A stretch of 64,000 nucleotides of DNA from Cellulophaga sp. HaHa_2_95 (GTDB lineage Bacteria; Bacteroidota; Bacteroidia; Flavobacteriales; Flavobacteriaceae), in NCBI RefSeq assembly GCF_019278565.1, contig NZ_CP058988.1, forward strand, positions 2,480,001-2,544,000, written 5' to 3'. The position numbers were made by a program, and so were the translations under genes. This document shows, piece after piece, positions 16,246-25,250 of the stretch. Below the pieces are notes generated by a model, which was given only the letters and a program-made list of their open reading frames with translations, was not told the DNA's origin and made no database searches. Every line of letters begins with the position of its first letter. Within the stretch, counting starts at the first letter, position 1.

Positions 16246-17691
16246 TTATTCTAGTTGCTTAAGTAGTGTGGTCAATAGTTTCCAGAATTTCTGAGTAGAA
16301 CTTATTTGTAAACGTTCTTCTGGTGAATGAGCCCCAAGGATATTTGGACCAAATGAAACCATTTGCATCGTAGGGAAAGTACCTGATAAAATACCACACT
16401 CTAATCCGGCATGGATAGATTTTACAAGTGGCAAGGCTCCATTAAGTTCGGTATAGCATTTTTTGGTAAGATGTAACAATTCACTTTCGGGATTAGGCTC
16501 CCAACCTGGATACGGACCAACTTCCTTGACTTCGGCAAAAGCAAAGCACTCTTTTATTTTCCCAGCGAGTTCATTGCGCTCTTGATCAACGGAACTTCGG
16601 GTATGACAGGCTGCATGAAATTTGCTATCCCCAACATTTAAAATAGCAATATTGTTAGAGGTTTGTACTAAGTCTGCAATTCCTTTACTCATGGAGTACA
16701 CGCCATTCGGGATAGTCAAAATAGCCTTTAGTAGCTTATTTTGAGTTTTAGAGTCTAAAACACCTGTAGTATTTTTTGTTTTTACATACTCCAATTTCAT
16801 ACTTGGGTCTGTGGCACTATATTTCTCTTTAAGTTGCGTTGAAATTTTTGTAAACGCTTGGGAAAACACTTCTTGCTTGCCTTTTTCAATAGCTACTATG
16901 GCCCACCCGTTTCTAGGAATTACATTGGTTAAAGTGCCAACATTAATACTATGAATGTTACACCCTGTTTTTAAGACCAACTGTTCTAAACACGTTGCCA
17001 GTACAATAATTGCATTTGCTTGGTTTAGGTGAATTTCTACACCAGAGTGACCTCCTGCCAATCCACTAAGCTTAATTTCAAATAAACTATATTTCTTGGC
17101 ATCTAAAAGTTCTAAATCGTAGGTGCCATCTATAAGTACATCAACACCACCAGCACAGCCAATGGTAATAATATCATCTTCTTCTGAATCTAAATTCAAG
17201 AGCATGGTGCCATTTAGTTGCTCTTTAGTCAAGGCCATTGCACCCGTCATACCCATTTCTTCATCTACTGTAAACAAAGCTTCAATAGGAGGGTGTTCTA
17301 AATCTTTGGAAGACAATACTGCCATAATTGCTGCAACGCCAATACCGTTATCAGCACCTAATGTGGTTTCCTTTGCTTTGACCCAATCTCCATCAACAAA
17401 CATTTTAATTCCTTGCGTGTCAAAGTTAAAGTTAGAATTGGGCTCTTTTTGATGCACCATGTCCGTATGTCCTTGAAGTACGATAGTTCTGTGGTTTTCC
17501 TTGCCGGGAGTACTTGCTTTTCGGATGATTACGTTTCCAATAGCATCAACAGAGGTTTCTAGGTTTAGAGAGGTGCCGAAAGCAATCATAAATTGAGTGA
17601 TTCCCTCTTCCTTAGTAGATGCTCTTGGTATGGCATTTATGGCTTCAAAATGCTGCCAAATTGCTGTAGGTTCTAAATTAGTAATAGACAT
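16246..17691 (-). CDS. pepD: Aminoacyl-histidine dipeptidase (PepD-type, M20 family)
   Basis: A 481-residue, zinc-dependent M20C peptidase; E. coli PepD is 485 residues. Landmarks: the metal-binding HGHTDMVHQ (the first ligand His and Asp), the family-specific GADNGIGVAA with a bridging Asp, and DEEMGMTGA with the catalytic Glu-Glu. Later, the GGHSGVEI loop and an HAGLECGIL segment near the C terminus supply further residues. No signal peptide is seen, so it is cytoplasmic. PepD enzymes cut Xaa-His and other dipeptides, including carnosine. It is directly abutted to the upstream permease gene (adjacent bases) and followed 6 bases later by the second permease gene. Confidence 0.88.
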   Translation of the reverse strand: MSITNLEPTAIWQHFEAINAIPRASTKEEGITQFMIAFGTSLNLETSVDAIGNVIIRKASTPGKENHRTIVLQGHTDMVHQKEPNSNFNFDTQGIKMFVDGDWVKAKETTLGADNGIGVAAIMAVLSSKDLEHPPIEALFTVDEEMGMTGAMALTKEQLNGTMLLNLDSEEDDIITIGCAGGVDVLIDGTYDLELLDAKKYSLFEIKLSGLAGGHSGVEIHLNQANAIIVLATCLEQLVLKTGCNIHSINVGTLTNVIPRNGWAIVAIEKGKQEVFSQAFTKISTQLKEKYSATDPSMKLEYVKTKNTTGVLDSKTQNKLLKAILTIPNGVYSMSKGIADLVQTSNNIAILNVGDSKFHAACHTRSSVDQERNELAGKIKECFAFAEVKEVGPYPGWEPNPESELLHLTKKCYTELNGALPLVKSIHAGLECGILSGTFPTMQMVSFGPNILGAHSPEERLQISSTQKFWKLLTTLLKQLE

Positions 17692-18960
17692 TTAGTTACG
17701 TATTTTCTTTAAAATTAAATATAAGGTAAAGGCGACAATAAAAGAGTCGAAAAATGATATAGAGGTTAAGGTAATATAATCAAAAGCCCCTAAGTAGGCT
17801 ACAATACAAGCAATAATCCAACTAACTAATGCAGAAGCATCCAACTGGGGTAATTCGTTAAAACGTGCTAACTCATACTGTTGTTTTTTTACGAAGAAAA
17901 AGTCAGCAATAAAAATAGCAGAAACAGGAGGGATGAATATGCTAGAAATATTTAGAAAATCAATAAAATGAGTGGCAACACCAAAAAGAGCCAATAGGGT
18001 TCCAATGCCACTTGCTATGATACCCAATTTAGCATCTTTTGTTTTAGTGAATACCGTAGATAAGGTAAGTTGGGTAGAGTATAAATTTGCGGTGTTCGTT
18101 GTCCAAGTTGAAAATATAAGGATACACAAGGCAGGAATCGTCAAGCTTAGGCCTATCATAATTTTCATGATGTCTATTTCTCCTGTAATAAGGCTTGGTA
18201 TTCCACCTGCTAAGAGTACTAGAGGGAAACCGATAGTCAGCCCCAGGATTGAAATTAAACTATCCTTATCTGTTTTAGCAAATCGGGAATAATCTGGCAT
18301 TAATACCGGCGTTAAAATCACCATGCCCACTACTGCTGAAATGGCTTGTGTGGTTGTCATAGATGCATTACCCGGAATTTGCAAAAGGGTAGGTATGCTA
18401 TTCTGGGAAGTAGTGATATAAAGTACATAAACTACAAACAAAAGCATTAATGGTACTGCAATAGATGAGAAACGTTCAATAATCCGAAACCCATAAATGG
18501 AGGTCAAGGTCATTAAAATACTTCCTAATATGATACCGATCCAAACAGGAAAAGATACATTAAAAAGTTGCGCAAATGCATCTGTTAATGCTTGTCCAAA
18601 TATTTCAACAGTCACCGCATACCAACCTAAGAGCGTTATGGCAACGAGCAAGTTGATGAGTAAAGCTCCTTTTTTTCCAAAGGAAAAGTGAAGGAGCATA
18701 TAGGTAGATAAACGGGTTCTGTTCCCAATAATAGCGGTCACCGTGCAAAGAATACTTAGCACGAGGCAAACGCCCATAAAGACCCAAAAGGCTTTTTCTA
18801 GCCCTAGGGCCTGAGTAACTTCTGAACCCACAAAAAAAACGGGTAATGTGACGCCAATACCTACGATAATAGAAGCAATACGAATGCCGTTGACTGTTTT
18901 GTCTTCAGGAACTTTAGTTCTTGAATAATCATCGATAATCGGTGCTTCTTTATCTAGCAT
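17692..18960 (-). CDS. NCS1-family permease (cytosine permease-like), copy 2
   Basis: A 422-residue paralogue of the permease at 14965-16239, with the same start (GIRIASIIVGIGVTLPVFFVG), the NRTRLSTYMLLHFSFG loop and about 12 helices. Its ATG overlaps the stop of the M29-type gene by one base, and its own stop abuts the PepD-type start. So each permease sits next to one hydrolase-like gene, suggesting uptake of a compound that is broken down by the adjacent enzyme. The substrate is unknown. Confidence 0.84.
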   Translation of the reverse strand: MLDKEAPIIDDYSRTKVPEDKTVNGIRIASIIVGIGVTLPVFFVGSEVTQALGLEKAFWVFMGVCLVLSILCTVTAIIGNRTRLSTYMLLHFSFGKKGALLINLLVAITLLGWYAVTVEIFGQALTDAFAQLFNVSFPVWIGIILGSILMTLTSIYGFRIIERFSSIAVPLMLLFVVYVLYITTSQNSIPTLLQIPGNASMTTTQAISAVVGMVILTPVLMPDYSRFAKTDKDSLISILGLTIGFPLVLLAGGIPSLITGEIDIMKIMIGLSLTIPALCILIFSTWTTNTANLYSTQLTLSTVFTKTKDAKLGIIASGIGTLLALFGVATHFIDFLNISSIFIPPVSAIFIADFFFVKKQQYELARFNELPQLDASALVSWIIACIVAYLGAFDYITLTSISFFDSFIVAFTLYLILKKIRN

Positions 18961-20015
18961 TAATACGTTCCTATTAGTTTTTCAGCCAAGGGCTTCAGGG
19001 TTGGGTGTGTGTACACACCATCTTCTACTATTTGTATATCATCTAGGTAGATACTTACTTTATTTACAATCCCATCGAAATGAGATTTAGCGATTTGCCC
19101 TAGTGGCGGCATATCCATGGGACTGGTATGTCCAAAACCAAAATCGACACCACCCCACACACGCTCGTCTTCAACAATTTCTCCACACATTTTTCGTACA
19201 CTAGGATTAATCCCAAACATATTATGAGATATTTTATACATGTTGGGGTCATCGAAAGAAGCTAAATATTTTTTAAATTTTTCCGCTTCTTTTTCTGTGC
19301 CTTTTACATCAACAATAGTACTGTCTTTCATGGTAAACGCTACGCTATTATCATTTCCATAGATATCGGTATGTTGTAACAAATCAAAAACAATGGTCCC
19401 GTTCATACTTCCTATTTTGGGTACGATATTTACATATCCGGGAGCAGTCCCAAATTTAGGCATTGAAAAATCACCATCATCAATATCAAAGGAATAATCT
19501 AGATTAATATCATACGAAACATCCGTACCGTTGGCACTAGTTATACGTATGGTTTTGCAATCAAGAATCATATCTTTTACCTTGTTGAGCATTTTACCCA
19601 AATCAGGTACGCTGTACCCAGTAAAAGTTCTTTTTAAGGATTGTACGCTAGAATCGGCAATGATTAAATAACGTAATTTTTTATTGTTTTTAAAAGCATT
19701 TTCCCAAATATCAGAATATAAAAGAACGGTAGAATTACATTCCAACCAAACATCTACATTACTCAAAGTGGCAGTTAATGCGGCTGCTGGCCAATCTTTG
19801 ACTCCTGCCTGTCCGTCTTCTTTTGCTTTTGGTGTCCAGATTAGTAGTGGCAATCCGCCTACTTCAGAAGCAGCGTCTGCAAAGGCTTGCATAAGTTGTG
19901 GGTCAGAACCAGAATCGGCCGTAATGGCAACAGATTCACCTGCTTTTACCTTAAACATATCTTGTATAATTACCTTGGCAACCAAGGTGCAGTCTAAATT
20001 TGTATTAGTGCTCAT
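18960..20015 (-). CDS. M29 aminopeptidase / dihydroxypyridine-dioxygenase-like metalloenzyme
   Basis: A 351-residue protein of the superfamily shared by M29 aminopeptidases and 2,5-dihydroxypyridine 5,6-dioxygenases (NicX is about 350 residues). Seen: VKAGESVAI near residue 22, a HNMFGINP stretch with a likely ligand His, CGEIVEDERVWGGVDFGFGH, and SHFDGIVNKVSIYLDD, whose HxD is a metal-ligand pair in both families. The length and the HNxFGxNP segment are closer, by eye, to the dioxygenase side. The label leucyl aminopeptidase would also be given by many databases, so the reaction is unsettled. The product has no signal peptide. It shares one base with the downstream permease gene and lies 66 bases after the TonB receptor gene. 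Confidence 0.62.
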   Translation of the reverse strand: MSTNTNLDCTLVAKVIIQDMFKVKAGESVAITADSGSDPQLMQAFADAASEVGGLPLLIWTPKAKEDGQAGVKDWPAAALTATLSNVDVWLECNSTVLLYSDIWENAFKNNKKLRYLIIADSSVQSLKRTFTGYSVPDLGKMLNKVKDMILDCKTIRITSANGTDVSYDINLDYSFDIDDGDFSMPKFGTAPGYVNIVPKIGSMNGTIVFDLLQHTDIYGNDNSVAFTMKDSTIVDVKGTEKEAEKFKKYLASFDDPNMYKISHNMFGINPSVRKMCGEIVEDERVWGGVDFGFGHTSPMDMPPLGQIAKSHFDGIVNKVSIYLDDIQIVEDGVYTHPTLKPLAEKLIGTY

Positions 20016-20081
20016 AGTATTTGTGTTATAAAAAAGTAAGGAGTAATATTTTTAAGGGGATCTTCTTTTTGTTTAAAAATA

Positions 20082-22439
20082 TTAGAAATTGATTGAAATT
20101 GAAGCACCGTATGTTGCTGGTCTGCCTCTCCAACCAAAGTCATCAAAACCACCAAATAATGATCCTGGAACATACTCTGTATAGTATTGTTTATCTAATA
20201 TGTTATTTCCCCAGATGGTAAATTTCAGGTTGTCAAAAGAAATAGAAGCACGTGCATCTAGTAATTGGTAGGCATTTGTTGTAAATGCATCTGAGTTATT
20301 TTCATCCCAATAGGTTTTTCCTGTGCTATTTAGATTAATACTACCGTCAAAATTTAATTTTTCGGTCAAAGCAAAACTAGATTCTAAACCTATATTGAAG
20401 TTGTTTTGAGGAACAAAAGGAGTCTTTTTACCATTAAAGGCATTAAGATCTGTTGCGGTACCATCAACACCACCGGTAGTACCACCTTCTGTAATTTCAG
20501 AATCTACAAAACCATAATTAGCTAATAAATCTAAGAACTTAGACAATCTAAGTTTTGCGTCAAATTCAAAACCAATAATTCTACTCTTATCATAATTATA
20601 GTTTCCAGGATAAAAGGTGTCCAGATCAAATATATACTGCTGTTGGTTAGAGAAATCTGTGTAAAAAGCAGATCCATTTAAAATAAATCGGTTGTTCCAC
20701 ATAGAAGATTTGAAACCTAGTTCAAAATTATCCGTCAATTCATCTTCATAATCTCTGTTAAAACGATCGGTCACTGCAGGGTTAAATCCACCTGTTCGGT
20801 ATCCTCTTCCGTAATTAGTATAGACCAAAACATTCTCGGTAGCTTGGTACGATATAGAAGCTTTAGGTTGTATGATATTATTAGAACGCTCAAAAGTATC
20901 ACCAGATAAATGATCTTCTTGTTCGAAAGTATCATTATCGTATCGGAAGCCTGCCGAAGCCGTAAGATTGTCCGTTAATTTATAATCTATGAAACCAAAT
21001 AGGGCATAGGTCTTTGTAGTGTTGATAACATCTGCGGCTATTCCGTAAAATAACTGATTTAAGTCAAAATCTCTATTTAGTCCGTCTTGAAAAAATGGCT
21101 TTTCAATATCTTGATAAAAGCCACCAGCACTCCAATTAATTTTTCCTTCAGAAGCGATGTTATTAAAGCGTAGTTCTTGATTAAAAGTTTTGGTTTCAGC
21201 GGTCTCTCCTTGTGTGAAATCATCAAAAGGAATAAAGTCCAAATCACCACTCAAAGAACGATCAACATAGTTGTAGGAAGTAATACTTTGCATTTTAACT
21301 TTGCCCGGAGTATATTCTAAAGAAAGACTTCCAAAAGCATTGTTGATATCTGATTTTCCAGGTTCATCATGGTTGATAACATTATTGCCGTCTTCTGGGT
21401 TTGGAGAAAGTGCTCCTCCAGGAGCGCCATCTACAAAGATATTTCCTGTAGGATTTACGGAATAGTATGCGGCACCGCCACTTACATCAATAAATTGTAG
21501 TGTAGCACTGGCTTTAAAATTGTCTGCAATTCTAGCGATAATCTGACCACGAACATTGAATTCTCTAGAGAAATCTACTTTTTCATTGTTATATTCATTG
21601 GTTAACAAACCGTCAAAATTTTTAAATTGTGTAGATAAGCGGTAAAATACTTTATCTTTTTTGATAGCCCCGGAAGAAACAAATTGGGTTAATAAAGCAT
21701 TTGCGTTTCCATAGCCTAAGGTCAAATTGTTTTTGTTCGTATTTACAGGTTCTTTAGAGTAAATGTTAATAGCTCCTCCAATGGCATTTTTACCATAGAG
21801 TGCCCCTTGAGGACCTTTTACTACTTCTATCAAAGCCAAATCAAACAATTCTTGATTTAATAAACTTGGATCTGGAATGGTGACACCATCTATAACAAAA
21901 GCCACAGGCGCATCTGCATTTCGTATTTGAGGAATACCTCTTATGGTTAAAAAATTAATCCCTGCAGCTTGTGAACTGTTTAATTTTAGGTTCGGTACTA
22001 ATTTTGCAAAATTGGTAACATTATTTATGCCATTTTTCTCAATGCCCTCACTGTTTAAAGCGGTTACAGATTCTGGGATAGACTGTATGGATTCTGTACG
22101 TTTCCGAGCCCTACCAACAACGCCTGTAAACCCTTGGACAACAACCTCATCCAATGCTTTTGCATCTTCTTCCATGGCAATACTAAGAACCGTTTTGTCT
22201 GTAGTATTTACTTCTTGATTTCTAAAACCGATATAAGAGAAGTTTAATACAGCTCCCGAAGCTACAGAAATTTGAAAATTTCCATTAAAGTCGGTAGTCA
22301 CCCCATTGGTGGTTCCTTTTTCTAAAATATTAACGCCTGGCAAGACATCACTGCCGTCTGTTACAACGCCACTTATCGTTGTACGTTGCCCCAAGCTTAA
22401 TAGGGGTAGTAATAATAGGGTAAATAGTACATTTCTCAT
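20082..22439 (-). CDS. TonB-dependent receptor
   Basis: A 785-residue outer-membrane receptor. It has a signal peptide (MRNVLFTLLLLPLLSLGQ), a carboxypeptidase-regulatory-like domain (ISGVVTDGSDVLPGVNI, about 22-100), the plug domain with VIDGVTIPDPSLL and the VKGPQGALYGKNAIGGAINI signature (about 205-240), and a long beta barrel that ends in Phe (SISINF). There is no SusD-type partner, so it is not a classical SusCD pair; it resembles FecA/siderophore-type receptors in layout. It is the first gene of the minus-strand operon with the M29/NicX-like enzyme, permeases and peptidase, so the imported ligand may be the substrate of those genes. Confidence 0.9.
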   Translation of the reverse strand: MRNVLFTLLLLPLLSLGQRTTISGVVTDGSDVLPGVNILEKGTTNGVTTDFNGNFQISVASGAVLNFSYIGFRNQEVNTTDKTVLSIAMEEDAKALDEVVVQGFTGVVGRARKRTESIQSIPESVTALNSEGIEKNGINNVTNFAKLVPNLKLNSSQAAGINFLTIRGIPQIRNADAPVAFVIDGVTIPDPSLLNQELFDLALIEVVKGPQGALYGKNAIGGAINIYSKEPVNTNKNNLTLGYGNANALLTQFVSSGAIKKDKVFYRLSTQFKNFDGLLTNEYNNEKVDFSREFNVRGQIIARIADNFKASATLQFIDVSGGAAYYSVNPTGNIFVDGAPGGALSPNPEDGNNVINHDEPGKSDINNAFGSLSLEYTPGKVKMQSITSYNYVDRSLSGDLDFIPFDDFTQGETAETKTFNQELRFNNIASEGKINWSAGGFYQDIEKPFFQDGLNRDFDLNQLFYGIAADVINTTKTYALFGFIDYKLTDNLTASAGFRYDNDTFEQEDHLSGDTFERSNNIIQPKASISYQATENVLVYTNYGRGYRTGGFNPAVTDRFNRDYEDELTDNFELGFKSSMWNNRFILNGSAFYTDFSNQQQYIFDLDTFYPGNYNYDKSRIIGFEFDAKLRLSKFLDLLANYGFVDSEITEGGTTGGVDGTATDLNAFNGKKTPFVPQNNFNIGLESSFALTEKLNFDGSINLNSTGKTYWDENNSDAFTTNAYQLLDARASISFDNLKFTIWGNNILDKQYYTEYVPGSLFGGFDDFGWRGRPATYGASISINF

Positions 22440-22572
22440 AGTCCTCAGTTTTTAGAAATAATTTCGCTTTGGTTAGTTTTATGTGTTATAAATTTAATCT
22501 TCATCTATTAATTATGATTATTTATACTTATTAAAATATTATTTAATAATTTTAGAATGAAAATCGGAATTT

Positions 22573-23808
22573 ATGAAAAAACAGGAAGTAGACTCTTTAC
22601 CACTGACTGCAGCATACTTTAAACTATTATTAGAAGATCTGTATGCAAAATTTAAAGAGAATCATAAACTAAATGAACTTCCTAAGTCCATGCAATTTTT
22701 TGGTTACGGAAATTATAATGTAGAGAAGCCTAACCTTAAGAGTGATCTGGAGCAAATAGGGAGCGATTTTATTAATGGTAAATATTTATATGATAAGGTA
22801 AGAGATTATCATAAAGGAAAACCAGTCATAAAGCTCAATAGGTATTATAAGGCTATTGTCTTATTATATCTTGGATATGAATCTATTGATCAATTTTTAA
22901 ATAAGAATACTTTAGGCGATGTAACTGAAAAGAAGCAACTAGATCTCTTGTATGATGCTACTGCGAACCAAACCTACTACTATGTAAATTACTATTTTGG
23001 AGAAGAAAATTTAATTCTAAAAGGAGAGACGGTGATTTCCAATAATTGGAAAAAGGTGAAGCACACCTATGTATACCCTAAGGAAGATGGGAGTATTGAA
23101 ACTCATTATAATTTTGGCAATATTATTCGTCGTGAAGATACTTTACATATTAATTCTAAGACCTTGTTAGATGGTAAGTTGGTAGAAGGAGCTAGTGAAA
23201 TTTATTATGTAGGTCATAATGATCTTGCTTCCTTAAAATTTTTAATTGGTACCTACTGCACTTTTGATAATTATACCAATACCGTTGCTGGCGAGGCAAT
23301 TTGGGAAAAGTGTGCTTCCAAGGAGGATATGGAAGAACGGGTAAAAGACCCTAGGATTCCGCCTTATATTGCCATGGAGGTAAGGAATAAGCGCATCGTT
23401 AACAAGAGTATTGTACCCACTCAATTTTTAGAAATTTCTAATCATAGTCCCTATGCTTCTATCTATGAAAGTCTCACAGGTACGTATGAATTTAATTTTA
23501 TGATAGATGGCGTAGGCGTAGAGCAGTTAAAATTTAAGATCGCGCCTAATAATTATAAGATGATTCCACTTACAGAGAATGTGTATTTTGAAAATGACAG
23601 TTTAAAACTTTTGAATAAAGGTTCAGTAGTGCATTTTAGTTTTGATTTTACAGGGATTATCGCTTTTGATCAAGTGCAAATATATTTTAAAACCTATTTT
23701 TTAAAACCGAATAGTGAAATACAAAATGGAACATTTAGTGGTATTGACAATGAAAATAGATTAGTAAATGGGGAAGTAAGAATTCAATTTAAAGCGAATG
23801 TTTATTAG
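22573..23808 (+). CDS. Hypothetical protein
   Basis: A 411-residue soluble protein, family not recognised, without a signal peptide. The N-terminal 100 residues are helical and end in a hydrophobic piece (AIVLLYLGYESIDQFL). The rest is predicted to be beta-rich, with a Trp/Cys patch (GEAIWEKCASKED) near 235 and an ordered C-terminal section. It is divergent from the TonB receptor gene and not clearly tied to it. Bacteroidota genomes contain many such orphan proteins with a small helical N terminus and a larger effector-like domain, but no catalytic motif was found. Confidence 0.6.
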   Translation: MKKQEVDSLPLTAAYFKLLLEDLYAKFKENHKLNELPKSMQFFGYGNYNVEKPNLKSDLEQIGSDFINGKYLYDKVRDYHKGKPVIKLNRYYKAIVLLYLGYESIDQFLNKNTLGDVTEKKQLDLLYDATANQTYYYVNYYFGEENLILKGETVISNNWKKVKHTYVYPKEDGSIETHYNFGNIIRREDTLHINSKTLLDGKLVEGASEIYYVGHNDLASLKFLIGTYCTFDNYTNTVAGEAIWEKCASKEDMEERVKDPRIPPYIAMEVRNKRIVNKSIVPTQFLEISNHSPYASIYESLTGTYEFNFMIDGVGVEQLKFKIAPNNYKMIPLTENVYFENDSLKLLNKGSVVHFSFDFTGIIAFDQVQIYFKTYFLKPNSEIQNGTFSGIDNENRLVNGEVRIQFKANVY

Positions 23809-24001
23809 AAGTGTGGATCAATAAATTCTTTCAGAGCTGCTTTAATGTTCCCGTCGAAATGTTTAACTATAGATCACCTGTAAGGTATAAGTTGCCGCTA
23901 CTTTCCCTATTAATACCTACTTTAGTAACCCATACTTAATAATTAGGTAAACTTAGTGCTGGATAAACGTAAGATATTTGCTGGGCTAAATTACGTATGA
24001 A

Positions 24002-25141
24002 ATGAAAACACCAATGATTAAACTAGTGGCACTCTCAGTACTCTTTACGATAGGTTCTTGTGATTCTGATGAGAAAACGGCAACACCAGGACCGGAAGAA
24101 AAAGAAAATATAACTATTTCCGAAGTACAATTTGTCAATGAATTTATACTTCCAGAGGCAACCGTTTTTGAGAATACTACGGTGGGCGGACTATCAGGGA
24201 TAGATTATGCTAACAATACGTGGTATATGATTAGTGATGCTCCTAATGAGCCACATTTTTATACGGCGGCTATTGTTTTAAACCAAAAAGGGATCTCTGC
24301 AGTAACGATTACGTCTGTAAATAATTTTAAAGATGCGACAGGTACCCCTTTAGAAACAGGAATAACAGATCCTGAAGCTATCCGCTTTGCAGATGGAAAC
24401 GTACTATGGACGAGTGAAGGGAATATGAACAACCTTATTGATCCTTCGGTGCGTATTGCAGCCTTAGATGGTACCATACGAAAAGAAATTACCTTACCAG
24501 AACGCTACAAAGCAACGGAATCATCAGCATTTGGACCACGCCATAATGGTGTTTTTGAAGGTCTGAGCCTTAGCTATGATGGAAATGGGTATTGGGTTTC
24601 TATGGAACTTCCTTTGAAACAAGACGGGGAAGAACCTACCTTGAAAGATACGGAGGCGCCAGTGCGAATAGCTTATATTGACAAGGCTACCAATACTTTT
24701 GGAAAAGAGATTGCCTATGAGTTAGATGCTGTGGCGCGCCCTGCTTTGTTAGGTACTACTTTTGAACTTAATGGAGTGGTAGAAATCGTAGCCTATGATG
24801 AAAATAAGTTTTTGGTATTAGAACGTTCTTTTTCTACGGGTTATGCAGATGGTGGGAATACCGTTAAACTTTATAAAGTTGATGCTACAAATGCAACCAA
24901 TGTGAGTACGCTAGAAACGTTAAAAGGAGCTACCTATACCAAAGCAACGAAAACGCTTTTGTTTGATTTTGAAACCGTGCGTGACCAACTAACCGAAAAT
25001 ATGGTAGATAATATAGAGGGCATAACTTTTGGCCCTATTTTAGAAAATGGGAATCGTTCTTTAGTTCTGGTGGCTGATAATAATTTTAGTGCTTTTATTC
25101 CGCAACTAAACCAGTTTATCTTATTGGAAATTCTCAACTAA
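24002..25141 (+). CDS. Esterase-like phytase-family lipoprotein
   Basis: A 379-residue lipoprotein (IGSC, Cys20). Its core matches the esterase-like-activity-of-phytase family: GGLSGIDYANNTWYMISDAP, DPEAIRFADGNVLWTSEG, FEGLSLSYDGNGYWVSMELP, and a late NIEGITFGPILENGNRSLVLVADNN, all positions of a repeated beta-propeller-like Asp/Gly pattern. Members have been linked to phosphatase or phosphodiesterase-like activity, but most are untested. It ends in a strong terminator shared with the AraC-type regulator gene. Confidence 0.78.
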   Translation: MKTPMIKLVALSVLFTIGSCDSDEKTATPGPEEKENITISEVQFVNEFILPEATVFENTTVGGLSGIDYANNTWYMISDAPNEPHFYTAAIVLNQKGISAVTITSVNNFKDATGTPLETGITDPEAIRFADGNVLWTSEGNMNNLIDPSVRIAALDGTIRKEITLPERYKATESSAFGPRHNGVFEGLSLSYDGNGYWVSMELPLKQDGEEPTLKDTEAPVRIAYIDKATNTFGKEIAYELDAVARPALLGTTFELNGVVEIVAYDENKFLVLERSFSTGYADGGNTVKLYKVDATNATNVSTLETLKGATYTKATKTLLFDFETVRDQLTENMVDNIEGITFGPILENGNRSLVLVADNNFSAFIPQLNQFILLEILN

Positions 25142-25161
25142 ATTCCTTTCCGGAAACCTTT

Positions 25162-25206
25162 AAAAAATCTCCTCTTTAAGCATGCGCTTAAAGAGGAGAT
25201 TTTTGC
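25162..25206. terminator. Bidirectional terminator between phytase-like and AraC genes
   Basis: An inverted repeat of about 19 bp (arms AAATCTCCTCTTTAAGC and its complement) with a 4-base loop between convergent stops. Confidence 0.88.
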
Positions 25207-25250
25207 TTTTGTTTAAGCATCACCCGGCTAACTAAGTATAAAATCTACTA

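Noticed and set aside
20082-22439. A SusC-type receptor of a polysaccharide locus
   Set aside because: There is no SusD-type lipoprotein, the neighbours are peptidases and permeases, and the size (785) is below typical SusC.
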